The notes: generated from the letters alone by a model not told the origin. Shown: positions 47,922-59,986, numbered from the stretch's first letter. The stretch is DNA of 64,000 bases from Silene latifolia (GCF_048544455.1 NC_133536.1:167582325-167646324), one strand, 5' to 3'. Made by a program: numbers and translations.

Positions 47922-49511
47922 ATGGCTAGGACTAAAGGTGGAAACAAGGCGCCCTCAAAGAAAAATCTCTCAAAAAGGCAACAAGCTCTTCAAGCTTCAA
48001 AAGCTTTGGTGGTTCAAAATGCAAGAATGGAGATTCAAGAAACTCCTATGGTGGAAACTACTACTTCTACTCCGGTTGTTGAGCAACTACATGATTATCC
48101 GGAGGTAATTTTCACATCCGATGCTCATAGGAAGAATTGTGTGTCTCTTACTAAGAAATCGATTTTACCCGCCAAGTTTATTTGCCAAGAAACCTTGACC
48201 AAATTGGGTGTCCTTGAACGAACCAAGAATTTATTTGAGTCCATGGGATTGCTTACATTGTTTAATATGCAAGAATTGACCTACTCCTCCCTCACCTTGG
48301 AATTTCTAAGTTCATTGAAAGTTACAAAGGTGGAGACTCGAACAAATATTGAATTCCGCCTTGAGAATATGGATAGGACGATGTCCTTTAATGAGTTTGG
48401 CAAAGTTTTTGGCCATGATAATGACTCGACCTATGTGAAGAAACCCACAACGAAATATGATCCCGCCCATTTGTGGAAAGCTATTACCGGGAGGAAATTC
48501 GAATCCTTCCATGATTGCCGTGCCCTCTATGTTCATCACCCGGGCATAAGGGTGTGGCACAAGGTAGTGGGAAATTCTCTTATTGCTAGGAAGGGAACAA
48601 ACTACTTCACCGAACTTGATTTTATCTATCTCGAGTCGACCTTGAATGTTGATAGAAAGTTCACCAAGAAGTACAATATTCTTCAACTTTTGATCGAAAG
48701 GTGGCTTAATATCGATCATGGCAAGAAAGGTGCGGCCTTTATAGTAAATGGGGGATTGGTAACTTGGTTGGCAAAACACTTCAACCGGAATTTCAACAAA
48801 GATGACACTTATAAACCGGTTAAGGGAGGACACCTCATTGATCTAGCCACTATGGTCCACAAATTCCATTGGGTCAAGAATGACACACTTGACAACAAAT
48901 TTGAGTGTCTTACAAAAGATGCCAAGTCCTTCATTCTACCGAACAAAATTTGTCGGCTCAATGTCTGTAGCCCACACTATCTTCTCCCACTCTCCGAGGA
49001 AGTCGAGTCCATAATGCAACACCATAGGGAGGCCATTGCCGAGCCCTCCTCCTCTATTATCACTCCACCCTACCCGTTCACATACCATGAGTTTCGACTC
49101 GAAAATGTTACGGTGGGGAATGATTACTTGACTCTTTTGATGCAACAAATGCACAAGCAAGCCCATGAAGATCGATTCAATGCATATAGAGCGCAATATC
49201 CGCCCCTCTTACACCTAGCTAGGCAAGGACTTCTTGACCCATCATGTCCTTTGCCTAGTTGGGCGGATAGGGAAGTTTTCTTTCCTAATGCTCCTAGGGG
49301 TACTAGCATGGGTGATGAGGAGGTTGTCGTTGAGAGTAGTGGAGAAGAAGATGAAGAAGGTGAAGAAGAAGAAGAGGGAAGTGAGGAAGAAGAAGAAAGC
49401 TCAAGTGAAAATGGTGAAGCCTCCGGGTCTATGGCGGTAGATGACGATTCTAGTGAGGAAGTTGGAGATGATGATGATGATGGGAGTAACGTCTCCATGG
49501 GCGATGATTGA
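47922..49511 (+). CDS. Third ORF of B (Athila 3' ORF), intact
   Basis: The ATG at 47922 opens an unbroken frame of 529 codons. The N-terminus is basic (ARTKGGNKAPSKKN, KRQQ). Conserved blocks follow (LPAKFICQETLTKLG, LTLEFLSSLK, IEFRLENMDR, LWKAITGRKF, GGLVTWLAKHF). The last 75 residues are extremely acidic, with long Glu and Asp runs. It is the only intact third ORF in the window. The family is probably ATHILA ORF-1/plant transposon protein (from memory). I see no signal peptide, membrane segment or enzyme motif. Basic start plus acidic tail fits a nuclear, chromatin- or RNA-associated role, but this is inference. Confidence 0.85.
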   Translation: MARTKGGNKAPSKKNLSKRQQALQASKALVVQNARMEIQETPMVETTTSTPVVEQLHDYPEVIFTSDAHRKNCVSLTKKSILPAKFICQETLTKLGVLERTKNLFESMGLLTLFNMQELTYSSLTLEFLSSLKVTKVETRTNIEFRLENMDRTMSFNEFGKVFGHDNDSTYVKKPTTKYDPAHLWKAITGRKFESFHDCRALYVHHPGIRVWHKVVGNSLIARKGTNYFTELDFIYLESTLNVDRKFTKKYNILQLLIERWLNIDHGKKGAAFIVNGGLVTWLAKHFNRNFNKDDTYKPVKGGHLIDLATMVHKFHWVKNDTLDNKFECLTKDAKSFILPNKICRLNVCSPHYLLPLSEEVESIMQHHREAIAEPSSSIITPPYPFTYHEFRLENVTVGNDYLTLLMQQMHKQAHEDRFNAYRAQYPPLLHLARQGLLDPSCPLPSWADREVFFPNAPRGTSMGDEEVVVESSGEEDEEGEEEEEGSEEEEESSSENGEASGSMAVDDDSSEEVGDDDDDGSNVSMGDD

Positions 49512-51570
49512 GGATTAGCAAGCTCTTGGGAGGATGCCACAATACTTTGTGAGTTTCATACACCTCCTTTAAGCTTTGTTCATTTCTCTTGTTTTTTTTT
49601 TGAATTTTTATCTTCATCATTTCTTTAAGTCCTAGCAACACTTAGAGGACTCACACCTCGGTCCCATTGAGGCGTCTTTTATTGTTTCCACCATGTAAAA
49701 TCCAAAATGACAATTTTAGCTTCATGCATAGCATTCTTATGCATGAACGTTCCCAATTTTTGACATTAGAAATAGTGTCTATTTTGGTTTGGGGAAGTTC
49801 AAGCATATGCATTGGGAGTTAATTTAAATTATGCTCTCCAACCAAACAAAAACTCATGCATCATATAGTATAGTGTAGTTGCATCACTTGTTTATATGTC
49901 ATATAGTTTGCATTTAGTTTAGAAATCATGCATTTTCATATAGCTTGCATAATTTCTTATCGTATTGGCCATTGAGGACAATGCCCATACTAGTGTGGGG
50001 ATGGGAAATTCTAACATGACTTTTAAAACAAAAATGATAAAAATTGAAAATTTTTGAAAAATACAAAAACATGTCTTTTTATTTCATAAACATAAAAAAC
50101 CATAAAAATTTGAAAAATGCAAAAACCCAAAAACATGTTCATTTCCTTTATAGTGTAGTCTTGTATATATTGTGTTTGTATTTATTGTGTTTGTTCATCC
50201 TTTTTCACATTGATCGACTGCGCCACATCCGAGACATGCGGATATAGAAGACCGCATGGTATGATCTTTCCAATCTCCTTTTTCCTCTTTATGTTAATGA
50301 CAATGTGGCTTTATTTTGATTGATGCGGTATAAACAATATGATTATAGGATTGAATTTAGATTATTTGGCATATTAGTTGCTAGAAGGATATGCATTAGA
50401 TTGTATAAATGTTAGTTGCATCATGGCATATAGTTGCATTTAGGAAAAACTTTGCGAAAACATCTATTTGGGAAACTTGACAAGTGTATATAAGGCCCTT
50501 GTAGATACTTTTTCTTCTTAAGACTTTGCTTGTTATAATACTTGTAAAACACCCTAGGATATGTCATGCTAGTATCTTTTGACCCATGGATTAAGGCCTA
50601 GTCAAGAGTACCTTGTGGTGTGATAACTCCTTGGCTACCGTTTATTCCAAGGTGACCCTTGAAACCATGAAACCATCATCCATATTCTACCATATTTTGT
50701 CATCAAAGGGAATGGGCACAAAAATTGTTCAAAATTTGAGTTCAAGAATTGAAATGAAAGTAAAAAAAGGTTGCAATTGCATCAAAATAAAAGAGGAGTA
50801 ACAAAAATGAAAACTGTTATGCTTCGAAAATAAGCACCCTCACTACAAATGGGGTAACTTTAAAAATGTTCAAAAATGCAAAAAGTTGAAAAATTGTCAA
50901 GTATTGAAATACCAAACATCAAAGAAATAGCAAAAAGAAAGTGTTCTCAAATTGTCAAATGCCACAAATTGGGGGAAAAAAGAAAAACAACAACAAAAGC
51001 AAACTCCCATATGAAACTCAAATACAAATGATCCCTTTATCCATCGAATCCACTTTTGTGCATGGTAGAGAGGGGACGAACCTTCTTCTTGTCTAGGCAA
51101 CAAGGGGAATTACGCGATCCTCCAGTGTTTCTAACACCATAGGGAGTCTACTCTTGACGAAAGCATTTAACGATTGAGGACAAATGTACCCTAGCTTGAC
51201 ACAACTTGGAGGTGATTTGTTGGTATCCTTCTAGGCTTAGTAGTTTGAAGAAACCATATCTATAATGGAATGTGTACCCTTCGATTACTTCCCCTTTAGA
51301 TAATTTCCGCTACTTAGATGAGGAAAGTGGCTATTCATTTTATAGATGCATCCATTACTTGTTTTGTGTGCTTTAATTCTTGGATGTGTCGCCATTTTCG
51401 CAAGCCCCACCTTACCTTGCAAGAAGGCATCCTACCTCATGGTTGTCTTGTTGTGAGTTGAAGGGGCGGAGTGAGACCGCTAATTGTCTCACATCGGCTA
51501 TATTAGTAGGATAGTTTGAATAAGGGTCCTAATTTTTGTCACCTCTTTACACGGGACGAGCAAAGGTTCG
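49512..51570 (+). other. 3' non-coding region of B
   Basis: From about 49970 it is collinear with the 3' regions of A and C at roughly 90% identity by eye, in the opposite window orientation. There is no credible ORF. Confidence 0.75.
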
Positions 51571-51583
51571 GTTTGGGGATGTT
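51571..51583 (+). other. Polypurine tract of B
   Basis: GTTTGGGGATGTT directly precedes the 3' LTR start TGATGTGAC. Confidence 0.85.
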
Positions 51584-52251
51584 TGATGTGACTCATATTT
51601 GAGCACATTTAGTCCCCGAATTAGCCTCGTTCCTATGCTTTATAGTGCATAATTGGGTCATTTACTATCTTTAGTTTCCCATTTTTCATATTCTTTGAAG
51701 TTTTGTTTCCATGGTAGGAGAGGAGTGCAAAACTTGCATTTACATGGCGAAATGGAGCTAAATTGATTGCATTTAATGACCAAGCATCAAAGGGAAGATG
51801 ATACTAGAAAGCCTATGTAGATAATAAAGTGGATTGGGCAATGATGAAAGGATCCTTGAATCCTCAACAAGATCCCCGCGGATTGTTGAGGAATGAAGAG
51901 AAGAGAAGTTGTCTGACCCAAGATCCGAGCGGATTGCCAGCAATCCGGGCGTCTCCCTCCACCACAATCCGAGCGTCCCGAGCTTAAGACGCTCGTCTTG
52001 AAGCCACAGGATCCGAGCGTCTCCTCTAATGATCCGCTCGAATCACCTGATAGAACCCACCGTGCTAGCTTCCAATCCGCTCGGGACGAGCATATCCACT
52101 AGGGACCAGCAAAACGGAGATGCTCATCTCCTTGGAGAGGAGCATTTCCTCAACTTTTCTTAAGGGTATTAATAGTCATTTAAGCCCTTAGTAACCCTAA
52201 TCTTTGTACCTAATCTTTAGTATAAATACCCCTTTGTACTACTTAGATTAG
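51584..52251 (+). repeat. 3' LTR of B, interrupted by D
   Basis: It matches 42187-42850. At 52251 it stops in TTAGATTAG, where the 5' LTR continues with CATGCCC. The missing part should lie right of the window, after D. Confidence 0.9.
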
Positions 52252-53530
52252 TGATACGTGCATATTCTATACACTTTATCTGCGGTTTTGGCACGTATTT
52301 CCATGCATAACTGATAGCTTAAGGCTACTATTTCTCCCGAAACGGTTTACTTTGCATTTTCTATGATTTATTGTAGGAATGCGTGGAAGTAGGTTAAATC
52401 AAGCCAAGTTTGTCCTCCGGAAGCAAGTTCAAGGAAGCCAAGAGAAAGGAGAGTTCATTCACTCACCTTGGGATGCGTGCAAGGAGTGAAGAGTTGATTG
52501 GAAGCAACAAGGAGCCACTGCACAGCATTTTCAGTCGATCGACTAAGACTTTCAGTCGATCGACCACGGAGCTCGAGGCGAAGCTACTTTTTGTTCCGCA
52601 TGTTCAGTCGATCGACCGTGCTGACCAGTCGATCGACCTGATTTCAAGCTGACGTTTAATTTTCCGTGTTAGACTTTTAAAAGCCCAACTTGTAATTAAC
52701 TTTCAGTATCTTTTTATCAGTAGAACGCAGCAACTTTTAGGTTATGTTTTTTTGATTCTAAAAAAAAACTGAGTTTTCAGATCTAGCTTGAGACGGAAAC
52801 CTTTGATTGGAATGCTTTGTTCTTGATATTCAATTAGTAAGCCTTTTATGCAATTCTTCTTTTTCTTATTTTTGCTTGTTAATTTAATTCTTGTTTCATT
52901 AGTTAATTTCAGTAATTGAATTTCTCTCCTTTGTTCTAGTTAGATTCCATCATGTTGAATTTGTCCTTTTTTGTTAATTTCGCAATTAGTGTAGTCATGA
53001 TTATGCGTAGGTAACTCCTTTGATTGGGAATTAGGTGAGCCATGGTATAAAATTAGGATTGTTGTGTAGCATGAGTTCTTCCGTATCGGTCTTGTTATCT
53101 TTTGATGGATTTCTTTGCTAGGTCGAAAGATTGGTAATTTGATTTATCGCGAGATTTAGAATTTCTCTTGAGTGAAAGCTTTGATAAATTCTAGGGAATT
53201 ATTGGACCGTGAGGTTATTTGAGCTTTGATCGAAAGACTAGCTTATTTTCCCTGAGACCGTATTATGAGATCTCTGCTGCCTGACTGACCTGTTATTTGC
53301 CATGGTGAACCGAAATTCTCGATCCTCTTTTTATCTTGTTAAGAATATTCATTTTAGCAATTAGCCAGTTAATCAATCGTTTTCAAAACCCCCAATTTAT
53401 CGTTACTTTATAGACTGAAAAAAAGCAAACAAAATCAACCTTGTCTCTCTGTGGTTCGACCCTTACTATCACTAGCTATAGTTTTAGTTTGGAAATATAA
53501 ATTTATTTTTGGTACTAAACGACGGTATCA
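52252..53530 (+). repeat. 5' LTR of D
   Basis: It matches 63185-64000 except in a short stretch (52560-52735) where differences are dense. Four CAGTCGATCGACT/C copies lie at 52538-52640. No clear TATA box was found. Confidence 0.9.
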
Positions 53531-53535
53531 AATTT

Positions 53536-53553
53536 TGGCGCCGTTGCCGGGGA
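53536..53553 (+). other. Primer-binding site of D
   Basis: TGGCGCCGTTGCCGGGGA, five bases inside the LTR, is complementary to the 3' end of plant tRNA-Asp as known for Athila-type elements. Confidence 0.85.
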
Positions 53554-53712
53554 GACGGTGTAATTCTGTTTGCTTTATTTTAGTTTATTTTTCTTGTCTC
53601 AAGGAACTTTTGTTCCTTGAGGCCGTTGCTTACCTTTGCTTCTAGTTTTGCTTTTGCACAGTTAGAAGACAGGTTTTGAGAGGAAGACTTGAGTACTCTC
53701 ACTTTGGAAATT

Positions 53713-55005
53713 ATGGCTACGATATATGATAATTTCCAGCAAAAGGAGCACCACCTTCCTAAGGGGCAACAGTTACCTACCCCTTCTACCGGTAAATTCG
53801 AGTTTCGTTCCTCTTATATTGATTTAGTGGAACGGAATCAGTTTGCGGGTCTACCAGATGAAGACCCCTTGAAACATATGGAAATTTTCACGGACTATTG
53901 CTGTTCAATACCTATACCGGAGGGGGTAACTCAAGATGAAGTAAAGGGGTTCATGTTCTTATACTCCTTGAAGGATTCGGCGCGAGATTGGTATCGCTAC
54001 CTCGATAGAGTAGCAGCTGGAGTCACTGGTTGGACATCTTTAGCACTAGCCTTCTATAAGAAGTACTTCCCACTTTCGAAGACTGATGCCTTGAAGAGTA
54101 AAATCACGAGTTTTCAGCAAGGAGCCGACGAAGATTTTTGTGAAGCATGGGGACGTTTCAAAAGTTTGGTCCGAGCCCCCTCATCATGGTTTCAAAGAAT
54201 GGTATCTTTGCAATCTATTTTACAATGCTTTATATGATGATTACAAGGTCATCTTGGATGCAAATTTAATAATGGCAGGTTTCAAAATAATACCGGTCAA
54301 AGTAAAGGTTGGAACACCATTGAGGAGATGGCAGTCCATAAAGCTGAGTTTGGAAGTTCACGTGGTAAGTCACGAAAGCAAAGTGAAGACATGATTGCTG
54401 TTGTGACACTTATAACTTCCATTTCTACCCGTCTCGAGAAACTCGAGACTTCTGAAGCTTCCAAGGGGAAAGTCGAAGTTCCTATTCAAAACTCAGATGA
54501 GATCGAGAAGTTAAGAGAGATGGTCCAACTCCTTTTAGTTCAAGTGGCGAATATGGAAATAGCCGGGATTGAGTCCTCACGGAATTTTGTGAAACAATTG
54601 GAGAATATGGAGGCTAGGCAAGCCGCTAATTCTTCAATTAAATGTGAAGGGCCAGTTGAGACGATCAATGCCATCAATCTCAGAAGTGGCCTTTCTTATG
54701 AAAGTCCCGACAAGCCAAAGGAAGACTCGGGAGATGATGAAGAAGCCCGCTTGAATTCTGATACAAAAATGAGTCTGAATTCCAGTAATTCAGGTCGATC
54801 GACCTGCATTCCCAGTCGATCGACTGAACTGTCAGACAAAATAGTTTCTGGTCAGAAACTATTCACACCTAGCACATCCAGTCGATCGACCAACATCCTC
54901 GGTCGATCGATCGAGATACCCGATGACGATAATTCGACAGAACTGTTCACGCCACTTACTTGGTCGATCGACTACCCATACCAATCGATCGATCGATCTC
55001 CGTGA
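53713..55005 (+). pseudogene. Gag of D
   Basis: It starts at the ATG at 53713. The capsid-like region has LPDEDPLKHMEIF, ARDWYRYLD and ALAFYKKYFP. Frameshifts near 54170 and 54290 shift the frame and then restore it. A coiled-coil-like stretch follows (STRLEKLETSEASKG, MVQLLLVQVANME). No CCHC zinc knuckle is present, unlike B. The last 70 codons contain six TCGATCGA motifs translated as SRST or GRST, and a TGA ends the frame at 55003-55005, before protease. Confidence 0.85.
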
Positions 55006-55763
55006 GCGATGCAAATCCGTCAACTAGTTTGCAAGATTCATCACTCATTGATGATTTGGGGGTTTTAAACCTACGGAAGCCGAAGGTTACCGATCCTACG
55101 GCCATGTTGCGATCCCGTATCCGGAGCGTTTGAAGGCTACCAAGCCGGAGCGTAAGTTTGGTAAGTTTCGGAGATGGTCCGAAATCTCGAGGTAACGGTT
55201 CCTTTCACTGATTTAATTACCCAGGTACCCTCTTACGCTAAATTTATGAAAGATATTTTGAATCGTAAGAGAAATTTTTGTGATGATGGTAATGTTGCGT
55301 TTGTGGAGGAATGTAATGTTCTTTCACAAGTTAATGTGCCACCTAAATTAAAGGACCCGGGTAGTTTTTCAATTCCTTGCACTATAGGTAACCACGTAAT
55401 TGGAAAGGCCCTTTGTGACTTAGGGGCCAGCGTTAGTGTCATGCCGTATTCTATTTGCGAAAGGTTAAACATTGGTAAACTTAAGGTGACCGATATTACC
55501 GTTCAAATGGCAAATAGATCGACTCAGAGACCTATAGGTGTTCTAGAGGATGTACCCGTTCGAGTGGGTAAGTTTTTCATTCCTGTCGATTTCGTTGTTT
55601 TGGACATTGCAGAGGATAGTCGATATACCTATCATTTTAGGCGGACCGTTCTTACATACAAATGGGGGGTGTGATAGATGTCAAACGCTGAACCATCACC
55701 TTAGAGGTAGGGGATGACACCATTGAGTTCGATCTTGCTCACAAGGCAACCGAACCTCGCCGA
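55006..55763 (+). pseudogene. Protease of D
   Basis: The open part (55174-55674) has the retropepsin motif LCDLGASVSVMPYS and the flap-side region VPVRVGKFFIPVDFVVLD. The C-terminal part, expected to read like ILGRPFLHT in B, is scrambled by an indel near 55625-55670 and a stop. It would cleave the Gag-Pol precursor if intact. Confidence 0.85.
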
Positions 55764-58700
55764 TGAAGATACGTGTTATTCCATTGATATTGTTGACAGG
55801 GTTGTTACTTGTAATTGGAGGGAATCCTTAGCCAAGGATCCCTTAGCCGATCTAACCCATTCGGATGAGTGTGCGGTAATACAAAGTGGAGAATGCTTTG
55901 AGGAGCCGGATGCTTTGGTTGCCTCAATGGAGAGCTACGAGCTCAATGAAGAAGAGGATGAGATGCTTTTGAGCCTGGCCAACGATAACTTGGTGAACAC
56001 TTGCTACACCATTGAAGCTGATTCCGTCTATGCTGTGGAGGTAAAGGTGCCAGAGCGTAAGCCACTTCCCCCTAATCTTAAGTATGTTTTTCTAGATGAT
56101 ACGGAGCAGTACCCAGCTATTGTTAGCTCTAAGCTTAACGATGACCAGCTGTCTGCTTTGATGTGTGTACTTAAGAAAAACAGGAAGGCTTTGGGTTACT
56201 CTTTGGATGACATTAAGGGCGTCAGCCCTGATGTCTGTATGCACAGGATAGAGTTGGAAGAAGGCCACAAGCCTTATAGACAGGGTCAACGCAAGTTGAA
56301 CCCAAAGATGCAGGAAGTTGTTATGGGCGAGGTGATGAAACTACTTGATGCGGTATTATTTATACAGTTGGCAACTCCAAGTGGGTTAGCCCGATTCGGG
56401 TAGTCCCGAAGAAAGGAGGGACTACCGTGGTTAAAAATGATAAAAATGAATTAATACCAACTCGAGTAGTGACAGGGTGGCGGATGTGCATTGATTATAG
56501 ACAGTTAAATGCCGCCACCAAGAAAGACCATTTCCCCCTCCCTTTTGTTGACCAAATGACTGAAAGACTTGCTTCTAACAAATTTTTCAGTTTTCTAGAC
56601 GGATATTCAGGGTTCTTTCAGATCCCTATTCATCCGGACGATCAGAGTAAGACTACTTTTACCTGTCCACAGGGAGTTTTTGCGTACCGTAGAATGCCTT
56701 TCGGATTGTGTAACGCCCCTGCTACCTTTCAGAGGTGCATGATGGGGATTTTTTCTGATTATATAGAGAATATTATGGAAGTATTCATGGATGATTTCTC
56801 AGTTTATGGCAGTGACTTTGATCGTTGTTTAGCTAACCTTGATAAAGTCATGCAGCGTTGTATAGATGTTAATCATGTTTTAAACTGGGAAAAGTGTCAG
56901 TTTATGGTCAATGAGGGAGTTGTGTTAGGGCATCTGATTTCTGATAAAGGTATACATGTTGACAAGGCAAAGGTGCAGGTGATTGAGCAATTACCTCCTC
57001 CCGTGAATGTTAAAGGAGTGAGGAGTTTCCTAGGTCACGCTGGTTTCTACCGGCATTTCATTAAGGATTTTTCAAAAATTGCTAAACCACTTACACAATT
57101 GCTCCTTAAGGATGCTGTCTTTGAATTTACTTGATGAGTGCCATGTCGCTTTTAACAAAAGTTAAAGGAGGCCCTAGTTTCTGCGCCAATCATTCAAATT
57201 ACCGCTGATTGGGACCTCCCATTTGAGATCATGTGTGATGCCAGCGATTATGCTATCGGTGCGGTTCTGGGACAAATAAAGAATAAAGCTTTGAATGCCA
57301 TATACTATGCGAGCCGAACTCTGGATGAGGCTCAAGTCAACTATTTTACCACTGAGAAAGAGTTTCTAGCTGTTGTTTTTGCCTTAGACAAATTTCGGTC
57401 TTATTTGTTAGGTTCTAAAGTTATTGTTTACACTGACCATGCAGCGTTGAAGACTCTCTTTATTAAGAAAGATGCGAAGCCGAGGCTTTTGAGGTGGATA
57501 CTCCTTTTGCAGGAGTTTGATTTGGAGATCAAAGATAAGAAAGGAGCAGAGAAATGTGGTAGTGACCACTTATCTCGTCTGCACTAACGAAAGGGAGGAT
57601 TCGTTGCCTATTAATGATTCTTTTCCCGATGAGAGTTTGTTAGCTATTACTACTTCAGGTCTTATCCACCTCTCGTGGTTTGCTGATTTTGCTAACTTTG
57701 TCTTTGTGACAGGTAGGATACCACCCGAGCTTTCATGGCGTGCAGAAGAAGCGGTTTGCCTGTGATGCTAGACAGTATTTCTGGGATGATCCTTATGTTT
57801 TCAAGGAATGTGCAGACGGTCTCATCCGGAGATGCGTACCTCAGTGGGAGGTGAAGGATATCCTAGAGGCTTGCCACTCTTCTGCTTATGGTGGTCATCA
57901 CGGTCCGTCCAGGACCGTAGCTAAGGTACTCCAATCTGGTTTCTATTGGCCAACTTTGCATGCATTGTCGCAGTTTTGTTGCTGAGTGCGATGCCTGTCA
58001 AAGATCGGGGAATATTTCCAAGAGACATGAGATGCCACAGGTAGGCATTCTTGAGGTCGAGATTTTCGATGTCTGGGGCATCGATTATCAAGGACCTTTT
58101 CCGAGCAGTCAAGGTAATAAATATATCCTCGTAGCTGTAGATTATGTATCCAAATGGGTAGAAGCTATTGCTACTCCCCATTGCGATGCAAAGGCCGTGA
58201 TTAAATTGTTTAAAGTGATTATTTTCCCTCGTTTTGGTGTCCCTCGGGTTGTCATTAGCGATGGGGGAATGCATTTTAAAGAGAAACAACTTAGTGCTTT
58301 ATTGACTAAATTCGGTGTCCAACATCGTAGAGGTTTGGGGTATCATCCCCAAACTAGTGGTCAGGTTGAGGTTTCTAACAGAGAGTTGAAAGAAGTCTTA
58401 GCTAAAGCTGTTTCTAAATCACGGAAAGATTGGAGTCTTAAGTTGGATGATGTCTTATGGGCTTATAGAACTGCGTTTAAAACGCCAATCGGGATGTCAC
58501 CATACCGATTGATTTATTGTAAGACATGTCATTTACCTGTTGAGTTAGAGCGTAAGTCTTGGTGGGCTATTTGTGATTTGAATTTGGATCCTAACCTCTC
58601 TCGTGAGAAACGCATGACACAGCTGAATGAGCTAGAGGAATTTAGGCTGCTTGCCTATGACAATGCAAGGATCTACAAGGAGAAATCAAAGCGCTGGCAC

Positions 58701-58977
58701 GACAAGAGAATCATAAAGCGCGAGTTCCATATTGGCGATAAGGTACTTCTTTTTAACGCTCGTATCCGTTTATTTCCTGGTAAGCTGAAATCCAGGTGGA
58801 CCGCCCCTATACGGTCACAAAATTGTCACAAAGTTCGGATCAGTTGAATTGGAGACCTCTGCTGGAGAAAGGTTCAAGGTAAATGGCCAATATGTGAAGC
58901 ACTATCATGGATCAGATGCATATGTTGGGAAGGTCGAGGTCTTGTTCTTCGACCCGCTATCAGATGATGAAAAGTGA
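55764..58977 (+). pseudogene. Reverse transcriptase, RNase H and integrase of D
   Basis: Domains are in the gypsy order across several frames. The linker ends in a frameshift near 56350. Reverse transcriptase (56427-57134) has [12 protein letters not shown] and [10 protein letters not shown]. RNase H (57231-57587) has [11 protein letters not shown]. The integrase zinc region is at 57740-57990, and its core at 58010-58840 has GIDYQG, SDGGMHF and SNRELK. The pol tail ends at TGA 58975-58977. Frameshifts lie near 56350, 57130, 57550, 57730, 57950 and 58815. Most look like one-base changes, so either decay or sequencing error is possible. Protein similarity to pol of A is high. Confidence 0.9.
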
Positions 58978-59284
58978 GGTAACAAGGTCGTGCGGGACCT
59001 CTTAAACCAGCGCTAACTGGGAGGCAACCCAGTTGTAATTTTTTTGTAATTTAGGATTTCTATTTTGTTATTTCATTCAATTTGCTTTTTAAGTTTTCTT
59101 GTTCTGTTTCCTTTATTTTCATGCATTCGCAATTTCTTGGTTTGGGAAAATTGTACGCCTTTGATAATTTCTGCATGAATTTATTTTATGCAAAGTGCGT
59201 AAGTGGTCTACTGGGTTTTTGCGAGAGAAAGACAGGAAGTTATGATGGCAAAATGAATTTTGACGAATTTAATTCCAATTGCCA

Positions 59285-59470
59285 GTTCAAACAGTCGATC
59301 GACTAGGAGGTTCAGTCGATCGACTGAAGCGAGGAGAACAGAGGCTACTGTGCATAGGGAAGTGGTCGATCGACTGGGTCACATAGTCGATCGACCACCA
59401 AGGAGAGTCCAGAAGCCACGATAATGTAGGATCAGTCGATCCATCGAGTGAACTGGTCGATCGACCAATC
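59285..59470. repeat. TCGATCGA motif cluster upstream of third ORF of D
   Basis: Six copies of (A/G)GTCGATCGAC(T/C), one with a mismatch, lie in the same relative place as the motif clusters of A and B. Another pair is at 62430-62465. Confidence 0.85.
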
Positions 59471-59645
59471 CGCGGGTTCAGAGGCAGCTAATAAGAGAAG
59501 TTTCTATCCTTATTTTCTCATTCTTTCATTCTTCCCAAAATCAGAAAAGAGCAAACCCTATATTCTCTCCCTTTTTCGCGTTTTCAACTGCAAATCCGCC
59601 TCATTCTCTGCCTTTCTTGTTTCAATCTTCAGAGAAATCATTAAG

Positions 59646-59978
59646 GTATGTTTCTAATCTTATCTTTATGCTTTTTTATTCGAGTTTTACTGAAGCTCCA
59701 TGCGAAATTTTCGAGTAATGTGCCCTTGAGTCGAAAAAAAAAATCGATTTGGGGAAAACGATTTTAGGGTGTGATTCCTGGTCTTTTATGTACTTTAATT
59801 GCTTATTCTAGGCTTTCCCCTTTGATTTTCGACACTAATTAGCAACTGGGAGACGGTTATTTCAGTTTGCCCCAAAAATTTCGAAACCCTAATTTGCGTG
59901 GATGGTCTGATTTTGATTCGGGTTTCTGGAATTTGAAACTTAAGTTGGTTGTTTGTTGCTAATTTGACTCTTTTGCAG
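59646..59978 (+). other. Predicted 5' UTR intron of third ORF of D
   Basis: A good donor (AAG|GTATGTTTC) and acceptor (TTGACTCTTTTGCAG|G), with a branch-like TGCTAAT about 20 bases before the acceptor, define a 333-base intron. It ends eight bases before the ORF ATG at 59987. The intron is U-rich as plant introns are. Prediction only. Confidence 0.5.
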
Positions 59979-59986
59979 GAATAACA

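Larger units (their letters stand above)
42187..52251 (+). mobile_element. Athila-type element B, lacking reverse transcriptase to integrase
   Basis: The 5' LTR is 42187-43913 (TGATGTGAC...CGACCA). A tRNA-Asp-type primer site, gag, protease, a 1.2-kb spacer, the third ORF, a long 3' non-coding region and polypurine tract follow. The 3' LTR starts at 51584 and is cut at 52251 by element D; its rest lies beyond the window. The region after protease passes directly into the GAGAGTTTGGTGGAGTCCTC segment that in A follows the end of pol, so reverse transcriptase, RNase H and integrase were deleted. The bases before the 5' LTR are GTGAG, the expected but unverified duplication. Confidence 0.9.

Noticed and set aside
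52538..52640. Regularly spaced palindromes considered as a CRISPR-like array
   Set aside because: The spacing is irregular, units are 12-16 bases and lie inside a plant LTR; no cas genes, and the context is eukaryotic.
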